6,597 nucleotides of DNA from Bacteroidota bacterium (GTDB lineage: Bacteria > Bacteroidota > Bacteroidia > SXHM01). Made by a program: the position numbers and the translations under genes. Numbering within the stretch: the first letter of the stretch is position 1; the number at the start of each line of letters is the position of its first letter. The notes beneath the pieces are model-generated. The model searched no databases. It worked only from the letters and a program-made list of their open reading frames with translations, and had not been told where the DNA came from. The DNA is taken from contig SXHM01000229.1 of the NCBI GenBank assembly GCA_005773695.1, positions 1 through 6,597 on the forward strand, in the 5' to 3' direction. Of the stretch, positions 1 to 5,388 are shown one piece after another.

Positions 1-26
1 AATTTTAAACATTAAACATTTGAGTT
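1..26 (+). promoter_or_regulatory. AT-rich leader of the integrase gene with a tandem 7-mer
   Basis: The 26 bases before the integrase ATG contain TAAACAT twice in direct tandem (6-12 and 13-19). The first 14 bases, AATTTTAAACATTA, recur exactly at 2336-2349 just before the DUF932 start. No Shine-Dalgarno motif is present, which is usual for Bacteroidota. Any promoter would lie to the left of the window. The tandem could be an integrase or regulator binding site, but that is a guess. Confidence 0.4.
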
Positions 27-1277
27 ATGACGCAGACAAAAAAATCAACGTTCAAACTGCTTTTCTACTTGAAAAAGAACGAACTGAAAAAAAATGGTAA
101 TGCTCCGATTATGGCACGTATTACCATTGACGGAACACCTAAAACTTTCGGGACAAAGTTAGAAATTGACCCAAGCAATTGGGATCTAAAATATGGAAGA
201 GTTGAGGGCAAAAGCGCAACAGCTTTAAATATTAATAAAAAGTTGGATAACATACGTGGGCGTATTGACAAAATTTATGAAGATATGCTGAAACACGAGG
301 GCTTTGCTACTTCCCAAAAAGTAAAGCTCTCATTCTTGGGTGTTGGTGTAATGGATGATGCAATTCTAAAAGTCTTTAACGATAAAAATGAGGATTTTAA
401 AAAATTGGTTGACAAGGACGAACGTTCACAAAGCACCTACAACAAGTACATCACGGTTTATAATCATCTTACCGCTTTTATCAAAGAACGCTATCATCGT
501 GATGATATGGCCTTTCGGGAATTGACTGGAGATTTTATTAGGGAATTTGATTTTTATCTTCGGTACGATTTACAGTCTACACATAATACGGTTTGGGTTT
601 ACACGATGCCTGTGCTAAGTCTGGTGGAATTGGCTATTAAAAAAAGTTTGATACGTGATAATCCGTTTCAAGATTATGAAATTAATATGGAAGAAACCGA
701 CAGGGGTTATATTCTTAAAGAAGATGTAGAAAAACTGATGATGTGTGTACCGCCCCACCCACGGTATGAGCTTGTGAAAGATCTTTTTATTTTCAGTTGT
801 TTTACCGGACTTGCTTATGCGGATATTAAAAAACTGACAAGGAACAATATTCAGTCTTTCTTCGATGGCCATCAATGGATCATCAGCCGAAGAAAAAAAT
901 CAGATATTGCTTCTAATGTTCGGTTAATGGAAATCCCAAAACGTATCATAGAAAAATACCTCGGTAGCACTCGTAATGAGTTTATCTTTCCAGTTCCAAC
1001 CAATGTAACCTGCAATACTCACATTGGCAAATTAATTGAAAAAGCTGAAATTATTACAGAACAAAAAGTAACTTTTCACACCGCAAGACACACATTTGGA
1101 ACGATGTTTTTGACCGAAGGCGTACCTATTGAAAGCCTTAGCAAAATGATGGGACATAAAAACATTTCAACTACACAGATTTATGCTAAAATTACCAGCC
1201 AAAAGATTAGTAAGGATATGGATTTGGTAGCTCCTAAATTTAAGGAGATTGAAGAAGCGTTTTTACAGGTTATATAG
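27..1277 (+). CDS. Tyrosine recombinase / site-specific integrase, Bacteroidota ICE type
   Basis: Cytoplasmic DNA recombinase that would integrate and excise the mobile element by strand exchange through a 3'-phosphotyrosine intermediate. The 416-residue length is usual for the family. Residues about 8-60 match an arm-type DNA-binding domain, 130-220 a SAM-like core-binding domain, and 225-395 the catalytic domain. Visible catalytic residues are K291 (in RRKKS), H351 and R354 (HTAR), H377 (in MMGHKN) and the nucleophile Y386. The first arginine of the family (TGLRY) is replaced by A263 in TGLAYAD. Loss of this arginine is known in Bacteroidota integrases such as IntDOT, so the enzyme is probably active. 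ATG at 27 is the only reasonable start, and the gene ends with TAG. It reads inward towards the accessory genes and is insulated by the terminator at 1301-1328. It looks more AT-rich than the PRTRC genes. The attachment site is not identifiable here. Confidence 0.95.
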   Translation: MTQTKKSTFKLLFYLKKNELKKNGNAPIMARITIDGTPKTFGTKLEIDPSNWDLKYGRVEGKSATALNINKKLDNIRGRIDKIYEDMLKHEGFATSQKVKLSFLGVGVMDDAILKVFNDKNEDFKKLVDKDERSQSTYNKYITVYNHLTAFIKERYHRDDMAFRELTGDFIREFDFYLRYDLQSTHNTVWVYTMPVLSLVELAIKKSLIRDNPFQDYEINMEETDRGYILKEDVEKLMMCVPPHPRYELVKDLFIFSCFTGLAYADIKKLTRNNIQSFFDGHQWIISRRKKSDIASNVRLMEIPKRIIEKYLGSTRNEFIFPVPTNVTCNTHIGKLIEKAEIITEQKVTFHTARHTFGTMFLTEGVPIESLSKMMGHKNISTTQIYAKITSQKISKDMDLVAPKFKEIEEAFLQVI

Positions 1278-1300
1278 TTAATCACAATTTGATAATTACT

Positions 1301-1328
1301 AGCAGAACTTAACGGTTCTGCTTTTTTT
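1301..1328 (+). terminator. Rho-independent terminator after the integrase
   Basis: AGCAGAAC (1301-1308) and GTTCTGCT (1315-1322) form a perfect 8-bp stem around the 6-base loop TTAACG. The stem runs directly into seven Ts (1322-1328). It sits 23 bases after the integrase stop and should end that transcript, so genes from ssb onward need another promoter. Confidence 0.9.
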
Positions 1329-1402
1329 ATGCCCATATTTTATAGCCAAAGCACATTTACTTCGCTCTGCTATTCCCTTTCTGTAAAAGAGCTTTTCGGC
1401 TA

Positions 1403-1417
1403 CTTCTGGAACAGAAG
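1403..1417. other. Small perfect hairpin
   Basis: CTTCTG (1403-1408) pairs perfectly with CAGAAG (1412-1417) around a GAA loop. There is no T-run on either strand, so it is not a standard terminator. It may be structure in a leader or small RNA, or chance. Confidence 0.3.
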
Positions 1418-1530
1418 ATTAAAAAATGTTGCCATCTATGCCTCCCACACAAATACATTTTTCTAATCCTCTGTTAGTGTGGCTTTGATAGCCCCACCGC
1501 TTTAAAAAAGTGTTTTAAAAATTCAGCGAA

Positions 1531-1806
1531 TTGGAAGTGTTATTTCAATTCACTTTAAACCATTTCTCAATGCCATCTTCTTGGCTTCCACATTCATTTT
1601 TATCCAAAGACCCGTATGCTTTTTTGTCCCATTTCAAGAGCAAAGGTATTTCCGTGTTCTTCACGCATCACAAAGGTCAAGCAAGTTTGGAAAATAATCT
1701 CCACCCGTTGGGTAGTATTTTTTTCCAAAACCTTGGTGTTGCTAAACACGAACCTTTTATGCTCGTGAAACGAAACATAGCATACTCCGGCTCTTTAAAC
1801 GAATAA
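1531..1806 (+). CDS. Doubtful 91-codon ORF, no recognised family
   Basis: An open frame starting with TTG at 1531 and ending with TAA at 1804-1806; the first ATG is at 1570 and would give a 78-residue product. I recognise no domain, signal peptide or membrane segment. The composition is rich in serine, phenylalanine, histidine and leucine. The minus strand across the same bases also reads open for long stretches, so this may be a chance ORF. It lies between the integrase terminator and ssb, with a 5-base gap to the next small ORF. Conservation with synonymous substitutions in related elements would be needed to call it a gene. Confidence 0.2.
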   Translation: MEVLFQFTLNHFSMPSSWLPHSFLSKDPYAFLSHFKSKGISVFFTHHKGQASLENNLHPLGSIFFQNLGVAKHEPFMLVKRNIAYSGSLNE

Positions 1807-1811
1807 AAAAA

Positions 1812-1910
1812 ATGTCAGATACGAAAATTAAAAACATTGGAAATGGTAATGAAACGAAACAGCACCTCCTCTCATTGCCGAATAAATCTAAAAAAAATCA
1901 AAATCAATAA
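1812..1910 (+). CDS. Possible 32-residue leader peptide or small protein
   Basis: ATG at 1812 is preceded by an A-run, a common Bacteroidota translation start context, and opens a 32-codon frame ending with TAA at 1908-1910. The product begins MSDTKIKNIG, is hydrophilic, rich in lysine and asparagine, and has no membrane segment. It ends 16 bases before the ssb ATG, so it would be the first gene or a leader peptide of the ssb transcript. I do not recognise it. The short length and AT-rich setting make chance possible. Confidence 0.25.
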   Translation: MSDTKIKNIGNGNETKQHLLSLPNKSKKNQNQ

Positions 1911-1926
1911 CTAAAAATTAAAGAAT

Positions 1927-2304
1927 ATGAACATCACAGGAAGACTGACAAGGGATGCGGAAGTACGCACAACGTCACAGGACAAACAAGTAGTAAACTT
2001 TTCAGTAGCGACCAACGACAGCTACCGTAACAAGCAGGGCGAACGCATAGAGCAAACCACCTATTTCGACTGCTCCTATTGGATAAGCCCGAATGTAGCC
2101 AAGCTACTTACAAAAGGCACTTTGGTAGAACTATAGGGACGAGTAAGTACAAGAGCGTGGACAGGTAATGATGGAGAGCCAAGAGCAGGATTGAATTTCC
2201 ATACCTCACAAATCAAATTGCACGGCGGTGGCAAAAAATCGGAAACGGCACAAGCTACCACAAGCACAAACAATAACAAGGCAGAAGACGACCTCCCATT
2301 TTAA
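1927..2304 (+). pseudogene. Single-stranded DNA-binding protein, interrupted by an in-frame amber stop
   Basis: SSB coats single-stranded DNA during replication, repair and conjugative transfer and recruits partner proteins through an acidic tail. The start MNITGRLTRDAEVR, followed by VNFSVATND and TTYFDCSYW, is a typical OB-fold SSB. The frame is stopped by TAG at codon 70 (2134-2136), giving a 69-residue product. The same frame then continues uninterrupted (GRVSTRAWTGNDGEPRAG, then a K/T/N-rich linker) to the classic tail DDLPF and TAA at 2302-2304. The full frame is 125 codons, a normal mobile-element SSB length. The short product would lack the last part of the OB fold and the partner-binding tip, so it is probably inactive. 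No frameshift is needed, so this is one base change, a sequencing error or read-through. TAG ends the integrase gene normally, which argues against a recoded TAG. Confidence 0.9.
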
Positions 2305-2333
2305 TCAAGAACATTCAATCCATTTTTTATATC

Positions 2334-2348
2334 AAAATTTTAAACATT
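2334..2348 (+). promoter_or_regulatory. AAAATTTTA leader of the DUF932 gene
   Basis: AAAATTTTA (2334-2342) lies 6 bases before the ATG at 2349. The same 9-mer stands 5 bases before the starts at 4524 and 5389. Part of it belongs to a 14-base sequence identical to the start of the window. It probably serves as an unstructured AT-rich initiation region in place of a Shine-Dalgarno site. Confidence 0.4.
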
Positions 2349-3422
2349 ATGGCACATAATATCAATTTCAACGAGAGAACAGGACGTTATTCATTTTTCA
2401 GCGTTCAGCAAAAAGCGTGGCACGGTTTAGGGCAAATCGTGGAGCAATACCCAACAAGCGAGGAAGCTATCAAACACGCAGGATTAGATTACGAAGTCGT
2501 AAAATCCCCACTTTTTACCAAAGGTTCGGGCATTATCGAAACGGCTAACGACATAGAGATAGGCAGTAGCGAATTGGAAGTACCTAACTATTTCGCCAAC
2601 ATTCGCACCGATAACAATGCCGTATTGGGCGTAGTCGGTAAGGATTACCACATCGTACAAAACCGTGAAGCCTTTAATTTCTTTGATGCTATTGTAGGCG
2701 GTGGCGAGGGCATTCTGTATGAAACCGCAGGAGCATTAGGCAACGGTGAACGCATTTTTATCACAGCCAAACTGCCTGACTATATTCGTGTGGGTAATGG
2801 CGATGATGTTACGGAAAAGTACATTTTCCTTACCACTTCGCACGATGGTAGCGGAAGTATCACAGCCGCATTCACGCCTATCAGAATTGTTTGTCAAAAT
2901 ACCTTAAACGCTTCATTACGCAGTATGACTAATGTTGTCCGTATCAAACACACTTCGGGAGCAAAAGGACGTATCGAGAACGCTCACAAGATTATGGGAC
3001 TTGCCAACACATTGAGCAACCAATTAGAGGGCATTTTTAATGAGTGGGCAAAAGTAAAGGTATCAGACCGTGAAGTTAAAAAGCTAATCCAATTGGCACT
3101 TTGCCCGAATAAGGAAACGCTTGACCTTATCAAAAAAGGTGCAGAAGATGAAATTTCCACCGTGTTCAAAAACACCGTTGAAGATGCTTTTGCATACGCA
3201 ATGATAAGCGACACCCAACAAATGGATACGACAAAAGGAACATTGTTCGGAGCTTATAATGCGGTTACAGGTTACTATCAGAACGTAAGAAATTACAAGA
3301 ATGATGAAGCCAAGTTGCAGAGCATTGTATTGGGTGGCACTGCTCAACTCAAATCACAGAAAGCATTTGAATTGTGTAATGGTTTTGCTTTAGATGGTGC
3401 AGAAATCCTAAACCTTAATTAA
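2349..3422 (+). CDS. DUF932 domain protein, phage/plasmid-like (TIGR03299 type)
   Basis: The 357-residue product matches the DUF932 family found on phages, plasmids and ICEs; its molecular role is not established. Family marks are the N-terminal AWHGLG (residues 24-28 region), VGKDYHIVQNREAF (97-109), and TPIRIVCQNTLNAS (176-189), the most diagnostic motif. The C-terminal part, with NAVTGYYQNVRNY around 304-316, also fits. There is no signal peptide or membrane segment, so it is probably cytoplasmic. The ATG at 2349 follows an AAAATTTTA leader and gives the family's usual N-terminus and length. The gene lies 44 bases after the ssb frame and 52 bases before the next gene, with a stem-loop in that gap. 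Its steady company with ssb and maintenance genes suggests a role in DNA metabolism or element stability, but that is inference. Confidence 0.88.
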   Translation: MAHNINFNERTGRYSFFSVQQKAWHGLGQIVEQYPTSEEAIKHAGLDYEVVKSPLFTKGSGIIETANDIEIGSSELEVPNYFANIRTDNNAVLGVVGKDYHIVQNREAFNFFDAIVGGGEGILYETAGALGNGERIFITAKLPDYIRVGNGDDVTEKYIFLTTSHDGSGSITAAFTPIRIVCQNTLNASLRSMTNVVRIKHTSGAKGRIENAHKIMGLANTLSNQLEGIFNEWAKVKVSDREVKKLIQLALCPNKETLDLIKKGAEDEISTVFKNTVEDAFAYAMISDTQQMDTTKGTLFGAYNAVTGYYQNVRNYKNDEAKLQSIVLGGTAQLKSQKAFELCNGFALDGAEILNLN

Positions 3423-3430
3423 ATAACAAC

Positions 3431-3458
3431 AGGCTACCGCTTTAATCGGTGGTAGCCT
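3431..3458 (+). terminator. Stem-loop after the DUF932 gene, possible attenuator
   Basis: AGGCTACC (3431-3438) pairs perfectly with GGTAGCCT (3451-3458) around a 12-base loop. It stands 8 bases after the DUF932 stop and 16 bases before the next ATG. No T-run follows; the next bases are ACTAAAAACAAAAG. It is therefore not a classical terminator. It may stabilise the 3' end, attenuate transcription, or protect an mRNA processing site between DUF932 and the small-gene operon. Confidence 0.5.
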
Positions 3459-3474
3459 ACTAAAAACAAAAGTT

Positions 3475-3957
3475 ATGGCAAATTGGTGCAGTAATACAGT
3501 TGTATTCGAGGGGAAACCCGAAACAATCACAGCAATACAGGAACTTTTTCAATCAATGAAGGAAAAGGAAGAAAAAACCGAAGAAGGGCAACTACCCGAA
3601 TTTATTTCTAAAAATAATGGTGGTTATTTCTTCAATATCTATTGGAATGAAGGCGATGAAGGGCAATTTCAGTATGAAACAAAATGGTCGCCCAATATAG
3701 AAGTAATTCAAAAGATAGCGGAACATTACGAAGTGAACTTTACACAGGATTATGAAGAAATGGGCAATCTTATATATGGTAGGGCAACATTTTATGACAA
3801 GCTACTCACAGATATTTATTTGGAAGACGAAGATTTTGAACAATACGGGTTTGATGAAGAAACGGACACCTACCATTTCGAAGGAGAAATTTACGAAAGT
3901 GATTACGAGATATTGGAAACCTTGTTGGAACGAAAAATCAAAAATCAGCAACCTTAA
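3475..3957 (+). CDS. YubB/Api92-like protein (DUF1281-related, ferredoxin-like fold)
   Basis: The 160-residue protein begins MANWCSNTVVFEG, the hallmark of the plasmid YubB / phage Api92 family with a ferredoxin-like fold. The later stretch WNEGDEGQFQYETKWSPN (57-74) is also typical, and GNLIYGRATFYDK (97-109) resembles the later strands of the fold. The last 50 residues are very acidic. Function is not established; relatives are common on plasmids, phages and ICEs of many phyla. No signal peptide or membrane segment is seen. The ATG at 3475 matches the conserved family N-terminus. It is the first gene of a tight run, 11 bases ahead of the next start, so co-transcription is likely. Confidence 0.8.
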   Translation: MANWCSNTVVFEGKPETITAIQELFQSMKEKEEKTEEGQLPEFISKNNGGYFFNIYWNEGDEGQFQYETKWSPNIEVIQKIAEHYEVNFTQDYEEMGNLIYGRATFYDKLLTDIYLEDEDFEQYGFDEETDTYHFEGEIYESDYEILETLLERKIKNQQP

Positions 3958-3968
3958 AATCTACCGCA

Positions 3969-4310
3969 ATGGAAATAGTAACAATAATAGCCACAAAGTT
4001 TGTACGCCACGATGTACCCGAATTGGCAACCCTGCAAAATGCAAAGGTTTACTTATTAAGGGAAAAACTGAACAAAGGCGAAAAATTGAACCGAGCCGAA
4101 AAAAATTGGCTTGCAGAAGCAGTAAACCGAAACGCCTATTTCAAAAGAGCTGTACCGCTTATGGGTTATCGCTTTGGATTTGAGGATGTTTTAAAATCCT
4201 ATATCGTAAAGCAGTACGATAGTTGGGCAGAATACAACGCTCCCGACAAAACAAGTCTTCGAAGTATCATCTATGGTAGGATTGACCAAATAGCGGAAAT
4301 CAGTAAATAA
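3969..4310 (+). CDS. Conserved-looking 113-residue hypothetical protein
   Basis: I do not recognise a named family with confidence, although similar small proteins occur beside DUF932 and PRTRC genes in Bacteroidota elements. The protein is soluble in character, with no signal peptide or membrane segment. Residues 21-65 are probably helical and rich in lysine and arginine. The stretch MGYRFGFEDVLKSYIVKQY (65-83) and the end APDKTSLRSIIYGRIDQIAEI look like the conserved core. The start is 11 bases after the YubB-like gene and the stop is 18 bases before the next gene, so it sits inside the operon. A 143-codon frame at 3752-4183 overlaps both this gene and the YubB-like gene but is a shadow. 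Confidence 0.75.
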   Translation: MEIVTIIATKFVRHDVPELATLQNAKVYLLREKLNKGEKLNRAEKNWLAEAVNRNAYFKRAVPLMGYRFGFEDVLKSYIVKQYDSWAEYNAPDKTSLRSIIYGRIDQIAEISK

Positions 4311-4328
4311 CACTTAAAGCCAAGTACG

Positions 4329-4511
4329 ATGAAAATCATAGATAAAAAAGGGAATTGGATTGAAGTTACCGACCTCATAAAAGCTATTCAACAAACTGGT
4401 TGGTATAAAGAATATCTGCACGCCCCACCAACAGAAACAGACAAGGAAAGACAGGAGTATTGGGCAGATATGCACGAGAAACTTAAAAAAGAAAAAAGTA
4501 TTAACAATTAA
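4329..4511 (+). CDS. Small 60-residue hypothetical protein
   Basis: A short hydrophilic protein beginning MKIIDKKGNWIEVTDLIKAI, with a basic-acidic helical C-terminal half (RQEYWADMHEKLKKEK). The N-terminal part predicts a small beta hairpin followed by a helix. No known domain is recognised and no function can be given. Support for a real gene comes from its place between two real genes, 18 bases after one and 12 before the next, and from its ordinary protein-like composition. Similar short proteins seem common in this position in Bacteroidota mobile elements, which is memory and not a search result. Confidence 0.68.
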   Translation: MKIIDKKGNWIEVTDLIKAIQQTGWYKEYLHAPPTETDKERQEYWADMHEKLKKEKSINN

Positions 4512-4523
4512 AATTTTAGAACG
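4510..4523 (+). promoter_or_regulatory. AAAATTTTA leader of the PRTRC protein E gene
   Basis: AAAATTTTA (4510-4518) lies 5 bases before the ATG at 4524 and overlaps the TAA of the preceding small gene. It is the same element as before 2349 and 5389, and probably an AT-rich ribosome entry region. Confidence 0.35.
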
Positions 4524-5141
4524 ATGAACACCAATTTTTTCAATCAGATACAGCAGTTGGACTTTACAGGAGTATTACAACTGAACATTTCAAAAGGAAT
4601 AGAAAGCAACCTAATTGTAACAGTATTGCTCAATAACGAACAATGCGGAGATAGTGCAAAAAATCTAATTCCACCATTGACCTTTAACGCCACACCCCAG
4701 GAGTTTGACGAGGGATTTTTTGAGCAGATAACCACACCTATACAAAAGGTATCGGGCTTAATGGTGGATATGGAGAAATTTCAAAAGCAACTTGATGAAG
4801 CCAAAGCACAATCGGCAATCGAGAAAGCAAAAACCGAAAAAGAGAAAAAAGAAAAAGAAGTCAAAGACAAGAAGTTTAAAGATGCAATGGCAAAGGCGGA
4901 CGAGTTGGAGAAAGAGGGCAAATTCCGTGAAGCGTGGATAAAAGTTCCCGATATAACGGAGTTTCCCGAAAAAGCAGACGAGATACGCAAACGCAAAACA
5001 GCATTATCCGACAAATTCGCAACACCGAGCCTTTTCGGAGCAATGGACGAAGCAAAACCCGAACCACCAATAGAGCAAGAAATTACTGCCGATTATCCTA
5101 TTGATGAAACAGACGAAGATGAAAAGAATAGTAATCATTAA
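4524..5141 (+). CDS. PRTRC system protein E
   Basis: Matches the TIGR03741 family: 205 residues with an N-terminal domain (1-83) starting MNTNFFNQIQQLDFTGVLQL and containing NLIPPLTFNATPQEFDEGF (47-65). A strongly charged, probably coiled-coil segment follows at 84-135, rich in lysine, glutamate and alanine. The region 130-160 (EGKFREAW then PEKADEIRKRK) resembles a short helical repeat. The tail is acidic and disordered (DETDEDEKNSNH). Cytoplasmic; the role is unknown. PRTRC cassettes pair several unknown proteins with ParB-like and ThiF-like proteins, usually on plasmids and ICEs, so a part in maintenance or protein modification is plausible. The start follows an AAAATTTTA leader, and protein C starts 11 bases after its stop. 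It would be the first PRTRC gene of the operon. Confidence 0.85.
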   Translation: MNTNFFNQIQQLDFTGVLQLNISKGIESNLIVTVLLNNEQCGDSAKNLIPPLTFNATPQEFDEGFFEQITTPIQKVSGLMVDMEKFQKQLDEAKAQSAIEKAKTEKEKKEKEVKDKKFKDAMAKADELEKEGKFREAWIKVPDITEFPEKADEIRKRKTALSDKFATPSLFGAMDEAKPEPPIEQEITADYPIDETDEDEKNSNH

Positions 5142-5152
5142 AACAGAACATT

Positions 5153-5371
5153 ATGTTATTAGTAACGCAATTAGAAAGAGTTTTTATACTCAAAGATAAA
5201 GGACAGGACATAAGACTGACCGACCCCGAACCACGTTGGAGCGTGGAAGCCGTAATGAATTTTTACGCCAATATGTACCCGATTTTGACTACGGCAAAAG
5301 CATCTGCACCGCAGATAAAAGACGATGCAGTCGAGTACAAATTTGAGAGCGTAATGGGAACGAAAGGTTAA
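5153..5371 (+). CDS. PRTRC system protein C, ubiquitin-like candidate
   Basis: The 72-residue product fits TIGR03738 / the Prok_Ub family. The apparent order of secondary structure is strand (LERVFILKD, 7-15), strand (QDIRLTDP, 18-25), helix (SVEAVMNFYANMYP, 30-43), strand (TTAKASAP, 46-53), strand (AVEYKFES, 59-66), then the flexible tail VMGTKG. This is the beta-beta-alpha-beta-beta plan of a beta-grasp fold at about the length of ubiquitin. It ends in a free glycine, G72. In the family, DP followed by W/S and the GTKG end are characteristic. Together with the E2-like protein B started at 6549 and the ThiF-like protein normally found further on, this suggests the glycine may be adenylated and conjugated; that is inference. 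The small gene sits 11 bases after protein E and 17 bases before the next gene. Confidence 0.88.
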   Translation: MLLVTQLERVFILKDKGQDIRLTDPEPRWSVEAVMNFYANMYPILTTAKASAPQIKDDAVEYKFESVMGTKG

Positions 5372-5374
5372 ACC

Positions 5375-5388
5375 AAAATTTTAAAACA
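5375..5388 (+). promoter_or_regulatory. AAAATTTTA leader before the 387-residue PRTRC-linked gene
   Basis: AAAATTTTA (5375-5383) stands 5 bases before the ATG at 5389. It is the third full copy of this motif at a start codon in the window. It supports 5389 as the translation start. Confidence 0.35.

Larger units (their letters stand above)
1329..1926. other. Gene-poor region between integrase terminator and ssb
   Basis: About 600 bases without a convincing gene. It holds a TTG-started 91-codon ORF and a 32-codon ORF (listed separately, both weak) and short hairpins: CTTCTG/CAGAAG at 1403-1417, GGCT/AGCC at 1481-1493, and CCACAC/GTGTGG at 1445-1482 with a long loop. The minus strand reads as protein-like stretches broken by stops. 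No tRNA, attachment site, CRISPR or insertion-sequence end was recognised. The promoter for ssb and the downstream genes should be here or just before ssb, but I found no clear Bacteroidota promoter pair (TTTG and TAnnTTTG at proper spacing). Confidence 0.5.

Noticed and set aside
615..875. 86-codon minus-strand frame inside the integrase
   Set aside because: Lies wholly antisense to the catalytic domain of a clear integrase and has no motif.
1364..1396. GCTCT/AGAGC hairpin followed by TTTT as a second terminator
   Set aside because: The stem is only 5 bp with a 19-base loop, too weak to call beside the strong terminator at 1301-1328.
1686..1724. Promoter pair TTTG (1686-1689) and TATTTTTT (from 1717) ahead of ssb
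   Set aside because: The spacing of 27 bases is longer than the usual Bacteroidota spacing of about 19-21, and the second box lacks its final G.
1927..2304. TAG recoded as a sense codon (alternative genetic code)
   Set aside because: The integrase gene in the same window ends with TAG at its natural C-terminus and no other gene has an internal TAG. A single case is better explained as mutation, error or occasional read-through.
3752..4183. 143-codon + strand frame overlapping two genes
   Set aside because: It spans the end of the YubB-like gene and most of the 113-residue gene in a different frame, has a lysine- and serine-rich shadow composition, and no recognisable motif.
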